Shown piece after piece: positions 21,931 through 31,552 of a DNA stretch of 64,000 nucleotides. Position 1 is the first letter of the stretch; every line of letters starts with the position of its first letter. Position numbers and translations under genes: made by a program. Source of the DNA: Clonostachys chloroleuca (lineage: Eukaryota > Ascomycota > Sordariomycetes > Hypocreales > Bionectriaceae); contig JBANAY010000003.1 of the NCBI GenBank assembly GCA_037952775.1, forward strand, positions 25,854,001 to 25,918,000, given 5' to 3'. A model generated the notes under the pieces. It made no database searches. It was not told where the DNA came from and was given only the letters and a program-made list of their open reading frames with translations.

Positions 21931-22609
21931 CTATGCCTTCCAGACCCTCTTGATAGCCTCTGTGACGCCAACATCGTTCGTCTCAAACTCGTACAGTCCC
22001 ACTCCGACGGTGACGGTTGCCAGGTTCAGGGCCCACCAGAAGGCCTTGTGGAGGCGGGGCCAGCCGCGCTTGGGGATGTAGTCGGTGATGACCTGCTGGA
22101 AGCCCATGTGCGAGTGGAGGAGGACGGCACCGCAGAGGATCGCATCGGTGAAGGGGTTGAGGGACCCGGCGGCGAACGGGGCGATGGTGAGGGGGACGAG
22201 AGATGCGGCGAGAAGGCGCTCGGTGGCCCAGTGGTAGGAGCCGTGGGCGGAGTTGGGCTCAGGGACGAAGGCAGGGTCGTTTACTAGAGATGAATCGTCT
22301 GTTAGTTATTCAAAGCCGAATAATATCGATTTTGCCGCGGATGTCAGAGAGGACCAATTGGGCTTACCTGAACCCTGGATTTTCTCTGTAGAATTAATGG
22401 TCAGCATGATCTTGATAGCTAGGAATTCCAATTGAAGAGCACTTACGAGGACCGGGTGGCAGGAACGCAGGGCGCTTGCTGGAAGTGTGGAAAGCCGCAA
22501 CGACGGCGGGACGAGCAATGGCAGCTCGGGTCGCGACGGAAGAGATGGCGGTGCATCGGGATGCCATGGCAGTCTGCCTCAGCAGAGAGGGGCGCGCAAA
22601 GGAGGCCAT
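21931..22609 (-). CDS. SDH4: Succinate dehydrogenase membrane anchor subunit (CybS/SDH4)
   Basis: Exons 22609-22447, 22385-22368 and 22283-21931 give 177 aa. The central exon is an 18-base microexon coding KIQGS with split codons at both ends; including it turns PPGP...VNDPAFVPEPNSAHGSYHW into a continuous CybS sequence. The N-terminus is a mitochondrial presequence (Arg/Ser/Ala rich, ending AAFHTSSKRP). Three membrane helices follow, with SYHWATERLLAASLVPL, the haem-ligand type His in LCGAVLLHSHMGF, and DYIPKRGWPRLHKAFWW near the quinone site. It anchors complex II in the inner mitochondrial membrane. A possible earlier in-frame ATG at 22648 would add 13 residues ahead of the presequence. 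It is divergent from the mitochondrial TyrRS gene, 462 bases apart. Confidence 0.93.
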
Positions 22610-23071
22610 TGTGAATTGATCTTGTGTACGGTTCGATGGCGCGCCCAATGGATCAGCTTCGTCGATATCTGGACCACGAGTGCAGAGCAGTGGAAGTTGG
22701 CGGGTGGTGGTGACGATCTAGGAAACCTCTATTGCCGAGGATCTTGAATTACGCGCTTTCTGATTGGCCCGATGGGTTCCGAGAGTCACAAGCGAACGGG
22801 TGAAACGGATCGGAATAACCTCCCACCGAGATCTTCAGCCGAAGGGTTCTCTGATTGGACATGTTTTCGCAGTGGGTCAGAGACCCGAATTGTGTGAATC
22901 TACTTCCACTTTTTTTTTAGGTGGAAGCTTTTTTTTGCAGCTTCTGCTATCTTATCTGAGGTTGTCACTGCGACAACTCTCAAAATGTTCATGACAATCT
23001 CTAGCATACGACATTGATTCTCGAAACGATCCTTACGCATATGGTCGAGATCGATATAACACATAACGAAT
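22610..23071. promoter_or_regulatory. Shared promoter region of SDH4 and mitochondrial TyrRS
   Basis: 462 bases separate the two start codons of divergent nuclear genes for mitochondrial proteins. A T-run (22911-22936, ctttttttttaggtggaagctttttttt) lies on the TyrRS side. No specific factor site is claimed. Confidence 0.45.
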
Positions 23072-25061
23072 ATGGCGCCCCGAATCACATTTTCCGAGCT
23101 CCCTCGTCTAGGCTCGCGGGCCTGCGCTCGATGCTCAACTCGTGATACCATTTGGTCCCTTGCTAATCTGCACAGAGCTCGTGGTATTGCTCAGTCATAC
23201 TTGAGAAAAGTGAGCGAAGGAGAAGACAGGTGGAAGCAGAGAGCCGATAAGATCCAAAGTGGCGAGATATCCCATGTCTGGGATGTCCTGGAAGAGCGAG
23301 GTTTTGTCAAGGATGTTGCGGGGTACGCTTCTTACGAATTTGTGTTACCTGAGACGGGATAAAAAGCTAATGAAGATGTGGCAGGAACGTTGACAAGATC
23401 AAGGAGATTATGCGAATCAAGCGAGTCGGTGCATATGTTGGTATCGACCCAACGGCAGATTCAATGCACGTCGGCCATCTGTTACCTTTCATGGCCCTCT
23501 TCTGGCTATGGTTCCATGGACACCCAGCAATTACTCTCTTGGGCGGCTCAACGGCTCGAATCGGTGATCCGACGGGTAGACTGCTAAGCCGGGATGACAT
23601 GACCAACTCCGAAATCACCAAGAACATCACCAAGATACACTTCCAGCTCTCAAGACTTTGGACCAACGTCGATCAATTGAGGCGCAAGTACGGTTATGAG
23701 GATGACTGGGCTGCTAAAAGAGCTCTCTTGAATAACAACACTTGGCTTGGAAAATTGACAGTGTACGACTTTAGCAAGAGGCTGGCCCGCAATATGAGGT
23801 TGGGTCCTATGCTGAGCCGGGAGACGTAAGTATATTTGTCACTGTTCCCCATTCATGTCTGGATGTAATTGACACCGGCCTATTTAGTGTTAAGAGGAAA
23901 ATGGAAGATGGTGATGGTATGTCACTCGGTGAATTCATGTATCCCCTCCTCCAGGGATGGGATTTCTGGCATTTGTACAACAAGCTTGGCTGCCAAATGC
24001 AGATTGGGGGCTCAGACCAGTTCGGCAACATTGTCGCGGGTATCGACGTATTAAAGGTTGTTCGAGAGTCTGAGGAAGCTCCTCATGAAAGGATGCCTAC
24101 TGGCTGGCAACATGAGCCTTTTGGTTTTACCGTCCCTCTGCTCACAGACTCGTCGGGCGCCAAGTTTGGCAAGAGCGCAGGAAACGCAGTGTGGCTTGAT
24201 GAGTACAAGACGTCGCCTTTCGAGCTTTACGGCTTTTTCATGCGCCGATCGGACGACGAGCTCGAGAAATTGCTCAAGCTTTTCACATTCATGCCCATCA
24301 AGCAGATCCAGGATATAATGGCACAGCACCGTGTGGACCCATCGAAACGTATCGGCAACCACCACCTTGCTTTCGAGGTCTTGTCTATGGTGTACGGTTC
24401 TCAAAGGGCCCTTCAGGAGGCACAGCAACACCAATTCCGCTTTGGCGGCGAGCTTCCACACATCCTCAAGGAGCCCACCCCCGAAAGCGGTATCATCACA
24501 CCCAACAACGCCCCTCGCAGTGACATTACACTCCCTCGATCCGTCATGAAGCTATCCCCTGCAAAGATTCTGTTCGCTTGTGGTCTTGCAGCCAGCAACA
24601 GTGATGGCCAGCGACTTGTTGCCAGCCAAGGCGCCTACGTGGCTGGCCAGCCGGGCCAGATGCGCGGTCTTGTGCCCGGAAACCTCAACTGGACACCCAT
24701 GAAGATGTGGTTCCCTGAGGAGACGGCCAAGTTCCTTATTGATGGTAACATTCTGATCCTGCGAAAGGGCAAACACAATGTCCGCATCATTGAGCTTGTG
24801 GACGATGAGGAATGGAAGGCCAGCGGCAAGGTTTACCCCGGCCAGCCATTCACCGGAACTGTCCGACGTGTCGTCCAGAAGCTCAAGGATGAGGCCACAG
24901 AGCGAGGAGAGGATCTTTCGCCGCAAGACATCCGCCGTCAGCTCATGAAAGAAAGAGACGAGGAGGAGTCGCAGGTGGCAAACAACCCTGATATCAAGCT
25001 GCCATCTAAGCAGGAGGTCCGAACGATGAACCGTCAGAAGAAGTCTGGTGAGCAACCCTAG
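23072..25061 (+). CDS. cyt-18: Mitochondrial tyrosyl-tRNA synthetase, CYT-18 type
   Basis: Exons 23072-23322, 23385-23825 and 23888-25061, 621 aa. Class I synthetase that charges mitochondrial tRNA-Tyr. The HIGH-type motif is in GIDPTADSMHVGHLLPF, the tyrosine pocket in LLQGWDFWHLYNKLGCQMQI with GGSDQFGN, and the KMSKS equivalent is KFGKS in SGAKFGKSAGNAVWL. The C-terminal S4-like RNA-binding part has FLIDGNILILRKGKHNVRII. In Neurospora the same protein also folds group I introns, relying on an N-terminal extension found in Pezizomycotina; here about 30 charged residues (YLRKVSEGEDRWKQRADKIQ) precede the catalytic domain in the right place. Dual function is therefore inferred, not shown. The splice sites (gtacgc...gcag, gtaagt...ttag) restore GNVDKIK and ETVKRKM. 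Confidence 0.93.
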
Positions 25062-25218
25062 ATGCTCACATTGTCTGTATATTATGTATTATAATTCCCA
25101 TGTATCACGACATGTAAAACCCTGCAGCAGGGACCACGATTTATAGACCAAAACATAATCACTTCCTTATCCAAACTCCGCACCGATCCCACCTTGTTTT
25201 CGTTACTTTTCCCCGGCC

Positions 25219-26638
25219 CTATCGGTAGAATATAGCCAGGTCGCCTCGGGAGACACGCAACGCCTTGAGTTTCTCCACGATCTCATCGTCCGTGAGATCC
25301 TGCTCAGTGATGATCTGATCAAAATGGTGACAGCCATCCGTATACTTCTGGATAGGATCGCCGCCTTCCACGGGGTGGCTCTGGCCAGACACCAGCGCGG
25401 CCAGGTACTGTTTCGAGACGACGTATTTATGCACCCGGTAGAGCAGCCCCTTGATCAGGCCAAACTGGACAAAGCGGCGGACGTCGATGTAGCGCAGCAC
25501 CTCGAGCCCGGCTTCTTGGTGGGCCCAAAGCCATTCGATGACGGTGCGCCCGGGAACGAAGGAGGTCATGAGCCTGACGAAGTGGAAATTGCTGAGACGG
25601 CGCCCGCCATGGGAGACGTACTCGGCGCATTCGTCGATCATGCCGTCAATGTTCTTCACGAAATCATGGATACCGGGCCGGGGCGCATAACAGGCTCCGA
25701 AGAAGAACATGTCAAGGAGTAGAATGGTGTCGTAGTAGAGGAGGTGGCGGAGCGCTGTTTTGGCCAGGTCCACGGAGACGTGAGCAGCATGGGCGATGCG
25801 GCGAACATCAGATACACCGTCGATGTGAGAAATTACTTTTTGAAGGGTGAGATCCCAGGTTGGGTCGACAATGTCGGAAAATTTGGTCTTAGAGACCGGG
25901 ACATGCCAGCCTTTCACAGGTGGTGGGTTGGGGTGAGGCGGAAACAGCTTCATGTTGATGGTATTGGCCTCGTCTATTGAAGATCAGGAATGAGTCCGCT
26001 GAATGAATAGTTTTCTTTTTGTTCTTGCTTGGAGGAGAGGACGCTTACCAACGGGGATCATGCACTCTCCATAGTTGTTGAGGTCTTCCTTGACGATTTC
26101 CAGCAAACTCTCGATGGGCCTTCTTGACTCATAGCTGCCTCGGCCATCTGATTCGACCAGTCTCCCTTCGCTTTGGCTTAAATACTCGTTCTGCTTTTCC
26201 ATTTCAGAAAATGTCGCAGCAAGCCTCCTAACCACGGGTTCGTAGGCAGCCTGGTCGACATCTGCCTCGACAAGCAGACCGAAGTTGAAGATGAATTCGT
26301 TCCTCATATACTTAGTGTGAGGGATGAGAACGGGGTACCCCAGGATGGAGTACTTGCCCTCTGGGCAATTTATGGTGACATAGCGATTGCAGAAGGCCTG
26401 GCGAGGGATGATGTACTCATGAAGGACGTCAAAGTCGACAAGAGGGGCCCTCGCATTGCTGCTGGCGTTGCCGCCGGATGTCGCAGAGTCGACTGATGTG
26501 ATGCAGCCCGGGGGAGATTGAGCGACAATTTTAGGGCCTGGTAGCGAGATTGTGAGTGTTATTAAATGCGATAAGAAAATGAGATGCGCATGTACCTTCT
26601 TTGGGGAAGAATCTCGCATAGAAGATTCCTTGGATCAT
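25219..26638 (-). CDS. NPR2: Nitrogen permease regulator 2 (SEACIT/GATOR1 subunit)
   Basis: Exons 26638-26596, 26537-26049 and 25973-25219, 428 aa. It starts MIQGIFYARFFPKEG, the usual longin-type opening of Npr2. Recognisable blocks are DFDVLHEYIIPRQAFCNRYV, GYPVLIPHTKYMRNEFIFNF, LLEIVKEDLNNYGECMIPVD and DPTWDLTLQKVISHIDGV, then the winged-helix-like C-terminal part (VEWLWAHQEAG-type, here VIEWLWAHQEAGLEVLRYID) and VRRFVQFGLIKGLLYRVHKY. Npr2 with Npr3 and Iml1 forms the GAP that restrains TORC1 when amino acids or nitrogen are scarce, at the vacuolar membrane. It is convergent with TyrRS (157 bases apart). Somewhat shorter than the yeast protein because the low-complexity insert is missing. 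Confidence 0.92.
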
Positions 26639-27909
26639 GATGGAAAGGCGGATGCTGCTACCATATTCAACCACCCTGGATGATGAGTAAGGTACCTATG
26701 AAGGCTTGTCAAAAGTGGAACACAAAAGCCAAGCCTGGTTATCTGTGGTTGTGAAACGAACTGAGCTGCCTCGACTAATTAAATCGATTGTGTAACGCTT
26801 GAATTCTGTTATATGAAAGCAACGGTGGTGATAGAGGCTGTTAGTGAAGAGGTTCGGAGGATGGTGGCTAGGGCGCAATTAAGTTGGCTCCAGGTTAGGT
26901 GAAAAAAAGTAGTGGAAACCCAAGAGACAAAGAAAGACCAAACCATCCTTGTGACATGCATGGCTAGTTGCATCCAGCCAGTGCCCAGGCTGCTAAAGGT
27001 CAGTATTCAGCAGCAGTTTTTTGTCCAATCACATCTGCTCTCCATATGTATATTACGACTACGTACTCGCGAATTCCCTATTGAGGCTGGACGGGATGGC
27101 ATCTCGCTTGGAGCTTATCTGCCCCATGCTACCTGTTTATCGGCACTGATGGATGTCTTGGGTCGCCCAGTCGCAGGTAACCAGGTGGATAGCCCAGCCC
27201 CTGGAGCTAGAGGCTGGCAGCGAGTGGCTCAGCCCAGTAGGCAGATGGATGCCGCCTGACCAGAGAAGCTGGTGGACTCGAGTCGAAGGAAAGGACGGCC
27301 GCCGTGGACATGCCAAAATATGCTACAAGATCGGGGCCTGGGACGGATTTTAGACAGGAACCTGACCGCACGCATCTATCTCGCCATCTAGTCTCAGAGA
27401 GCAAACCCTATCTTTGCGCTGAAGCAAACTGGAGCGGCAGACAGCGTGCGTTGTACAGGGCGCCAGAACCTCCACCAGCCAGTGCCGGTCCCGCCTCCCA
27501 ACAACAGTGAGAACGGCTGATCAGTTGTGGCAACACCACCTACCCTGATTGATCTGTCATCATCCGCTCCGTCCACGCATACGACCTGTGCAATCGCAAA
27601 GCTGCCTTTTCGCATTCCGCATTTTGCCCAGCCCAGAACACTGGGCAGCCACCCGTCCCTCCCTCCTCCTGCTTCTCCTTGGGCACACCCTCCCAATCAC
27701 CTCTTGCGGAACCTGGAGCTACCTCTGTTCTTGAGCCGTCTCCATCACTGTCTCCTCAACCCCGCGCCAAGTGACTGACTGGGCCCAGACTTGTTGGTTG
27801 GCACACCCTTCTTTGGCATCCTTACCGTCTCCGTCTGGGTCCCTCGACAATTCGCATCTTGCATCTTCACATACGCACGTCTCCCCAACGTACCGTACCC
27901 GACGTCGCC
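26639..27909. other. Intergenic: divergent NPR2/DSK2 promoters
   Basis: About 1.27 kb. The last 400 bases before DSK2 are C/T-rich, typical of a strong fungal promoter and leader. No gene is supported. Confidence 0.5.
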
Positions 27910-29284
27910 ATGGCCGACAATGCCGACACAGCTAGCGAGCCGCAGCAGATCACCTTCAAGGTGAAGACCTCTGGTGATAAGTCTCACACCATCACCATGT
28001 CGGAAGCCGCGACCGTTCTTGATCTGAAGACCAAGCTCTCTGGCGACGATTTCGAGAAGATCCCCGTCGAGCGACAGCGCCTCATTTACTCGGGCCGCGT
28101 ACTCAAGAATGAGGAAACCTTGGGAACCTACAAGATAAAGCCCAACAACACAATCCACATGGTCAAGAGCGCAGCCAGCAACCCCGGCCAACCCGCATCT
28201 ACATCTGCATCTACATCTACTCCCGCCGTGCCTACCAATATGGCTTCAGGAACCGCCAACAACCCCTTGGCTGGCCTGACTGGCGCCCGATATGCCGGTC
28301 ACCAGATTAACCTACCCGGTATGGATATGTTTGGACCCGATGGTGGTGTAAGTTGACTCCTTACCCTGTTGCGCAATCGTACCGTGCGCCTTGGGCACAC
28401 CTGACTTTCTTGTCTCATACTGACCATGTTCGCCTGTAGATGGGTCCCCCAATGGACGAGGAGCGTATTCAGCGCATGATGGAGGACCCTAATGCACAGC
28501 AGTCCATGAACGAAGCTCTGAACAACCCGGACTTTGTGAACATGCTGATTCAATCGAACCCGATTCTACGCAACATGCCTAATGCGCGGGAGATCATCAC
28601 CTCGCCCTTTATGCGGCAAATGATAAGCAACCCTTCGATGATGGCCCAGGCCATGCGCATGCAGCGCGGCATGCGAGGTGGAAATTCGGCCTTCCCAGCA
28701 CCAGGTGCTACCGACACAACCCCATCAGATGCGGCGGCGAGCAACGACAATGCAGCAAATAGCGGCGCAAATGCGCAGAATCCCTTTGCAAACCCTTTCG
28801 CTGCTTTTGGTGGATATCCTGGAGGGCAGAGCGGTGGCTTCCCAGACCTCACTCAATTACAGGCGTTGTTGGGCGCCACACGGCCTCCCAACGCTGCCGC
28901 CGGCGACTCGGCAGCAGCGCCAGCATCAACAGGTGGTGGTACCAGCACCAGCACCACTACCACCGGCCAAGATTCACAGCAGAACACCCAACAGGCGGCG
29001 GCCAACCCATTTGCGGCACTCTTCCCCCTCCCGGAGGCTCGCAGGAAAACCCATTTGGCATGAACCCCGAGATGATGCAGCAGATAATGCAAATGATGGG
29101 TGGCGGCGGCGGTGCTGCCCAAGCCTCGCCTCCAGACAACCGACCTCCAGAGGAGCGGTATGCGGATCAACTTCGACAGCTCAATGACATGGGATTCTTT
29201 GATTTCGATCGTAATGTAGCGGCTTTGAGACGGAGCGGTGGAAGCGTACAAGGAGCTGTGGAGTACCTGCTGAGTTCGTCATGA
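27910..29284 (+). CDS. DSK2: Ubiquilin Dsk2 (UBL-STI1-UBA), reading frame broken once
   Basis: Exons 27910-28347 and 28440-29284. It shuttles ubiquitinated proteins to the proteasome. The UBL is at residues about 14-86 (ITFKVKTSGDKSHTITMSEA, RLIYSGRVLKNEETLGTYKI). The STI1/ubiquilin repeats are in exon 2 (MNEALNNPDFVNMLIQSNPI, FMRQMISNPSMMAQAMRM). The UBA is at the C-terminus (ERYADQLRQLNDMGFFDFDR, GGSVQGAVEYLLSS). The frame from exon 2 stops at 29063, but the UBA lies in the -1 frame. A run of five C at 29024-29028 is the break: one more C would give FPPPGGSQENPFGMNPEMM and a 427-aa protein. As written the product is 353 aa without UBA. No intron fits, since there is no GT in the junction region. 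A homopolymer error is the simplest cause; true loss of UBA is possible. Confidence 0.88.
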
Positions 29285-30108
29285 TTTATCGAATGGAAGG
29301 ATCAGGGTCTACGCCCAGGGTGATGGGAGGGCAAATCACCACTCAGGAGCAAATTAGCATACGAGAATGAATCCCGAATAATAGCTACTGCAATAGCATG
29401 ACAGAACGATGGGTTATTTTCCCTGACAAAGCGTTTCTTATTATACATTCGCTGTGCACTATACCATGTGTTGTGTAATGGTAGTACTCCCAAGTCTGAG
29501 AGCTTTGCGAAAGCTCTTAAGAATGGTTGATGCAAGGTTGTTGAGGCAGCGATAAGATGATCGAGGAGTGAGGGATAGCGGGGCGACATGGGATTGGAGA
29601 AACTCGTAGGCCCGAGGCACTTGATGACCCATAGCATATCATATAGATGCACGGGCTTATTTTGGTACGATTGTAAACTCAATGAACCATGCTGAGGCGG
29701 CTGAAGCTTCCCCAATTGGATCCACGCTATCATTTGAAGCCTCGACAACTCGCATGAGAGCCTATCGGGACTCGGCTGAGGTGCATGTCCTTGCGTGCCC
29801 TCGACGGTCCCTGATGCAAGAGATGCCTCGGTTGGTTACCCCGCGATGGGCCTAACCCCTGCTGACTGTGGGAGCTTGGGGCGGCAACGGCTATTCGTAG
29901 CGCAGACCGCTAGGCGTAAATGTACATATGGGGAAGCTGTCTCGAAATGTACCCATGCTATCCGAGGGTTCATCATTTGTGACAATCTAGATCTGTTTCT
30001 CTTCTCTTCACCCATTCCACCTGTATCCTTCTAGACAGTTGTTCATCAGCTAGATAACCCCATTCCAGCCCGCCTTTTCCAGAGTGATATCCTGCCATTC
30101 CGCCCAGC
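29285..30108. other. Intergenic between DSK2 and quinone oxidoreductase genes
   Basis: About 0.8 kb containing the DSK2 3' region and the promoter of the next gene. No supported ORF or RNA gene. Confidence 0.55.
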
Positions 30109-31334
30109 ATGCGTGGGATCCAGATTGCTGAATATGTCAAGGCATGGTTCATAACTACATCGATGAAGGTAATAGCTAACCAACGGCCCAGAGTCCCAAC
30201 GAGCTCAAGGTGACAGAGCTCCCTGACCCGTCGCCCAAGTCGAATGAGTACGTCGTGCAGGTCCACGGCGCGGCTGCCAATTTCTTCGACATCCTCCAGA
30301 TCCAGGGCAAATACCAGAACCAGCCACGTGAGTTTGCCAGACATCGCCCTTGTCACCCGGACAGCCTTTGATCTTAACCATTTCTCTCCTCTTACAGCGT
30401 TCCCATGGGTCGCCGGCTCCGAGTTCTCGGGCGTCGTCGTCTCCGTCCCGGCCAACTCGAGCTCCCCTCGCTTCCCGGTGGGCAGCCGCGTGTTCGGCGC
30501 CAGCCAGGGCGCCTTCGCGACCAAGCTGGCCGTCCCCGAGAGCGCCCTGCTCCCCGTGCCCGACGGATGGTCGTTCCAGGAGGCGGCCGGCCTGTTCGTC
30601 ACCGCGCCCACCAGCTACGGCGCGCTGGTTGTCCGGGCGGGCATCAAGGCCGGTGACATTGTGCTGGTCCACGCTGCCGCCGGAGGTGTCGGTCTGGCCG
30701 CTGTTCAAGGTGAGTTTTGCTATTTACATCTAGGAAACCCCCGAGGTTTCCCTTGTCCTATCGTTCTTGGGGGCATTGGTGGCTAAACTCGTGAAACCCT
30801 CCAGTCGCCAAGGCATTCGGCGCAACCGTCATCGCAACAGCGTCAACAGAGCACAAGCTAGAGATCGCGAAGCGCTTCGGCGCCGACCACGTAGTCTCCT
30901 ACAACGACAAGTCGTGGCCGCAGCAGGTCAAGGCCCTGACGCCCAAGGGCCGCGGCGTCGACATCGTCTACGACCCCGTCGGCCTCGTGGACCTCTCCAC
31001 CAAGTGCACCGCCTGGAACGGGCGCATCCTCGTCGTAGGCTTCGCGGCGGGCAGCATCGAGAAGGTGCCCACCAACAAGTTCCTGCTCAAGAACATCTCG
31101 CTGGTCGGCATCCACTGGGGCGCGTACACCCGGAACGAGCCCGAGACGATCCTCACCGTCTGGAAGGGCATCATGGACCTGGTCAAGGCCGGGAAGCTCA
31201 AGGGGACCGAGTACTCGGACCAGGAGTTTGTTGGCTTGGAGAAGGTCTCGGATGCGCTGACCGCGCTAGGAAGCCGTGGGACATGGGGCAAGGTTGTGAT
31301 CAAAGTCCCCCAGGAGGGAAGCAGCAAGCTTTAA
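30109..31334 (+). CDS. Zinc-free quinone oxidoreductase (MDR family)
   Basis: Exons 30109-30141, 30192-30327, 30398-30709 and 30805-31334, 336 aa. Medium-chain dehydrogenase/reductase of the zeta-crystallin/QOR type, using NADPH. The N-terminal GroES-like domain has VHGAAANFFDILQIQGKY and PFPWVAGSEFSGVV, and the Rossmann domain has VLVHAAAGGVGLAAVQVAKA. No zinc-binding Cys/His set is seen. The first intron (30142-30191, 50 bases) appears to start with GC (AAG/GCATGG) and end cccag, with a ctaac branch site; this gives IQIAEYVKSPNELKV, the expected N-terminus. The alternative GT donor at 30136 would delete two residues (VK) from the same motif. The physiological substrate is unknown. Confidence 0.88.
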
Positions 31335-31552
31335 AAGGGCCTATCAGCGGGCGGTGTCAATTTGATACAATAGCGCACAAGGGTGTTACGGGGTTTTATC
31401 CTAGCGGTGGTGTGGTTGGTTATCCTGTTCTAGACATTAATGGAGTCGTCTATTCGTTTCATTTACTGGGCTAGCCATACCCGTTTGCTCTGCTTATAAA
31501 CAAATAGGGATTCTCAGCTCCCTGGATATCATCACTGACCGTCTCTGCAAAA

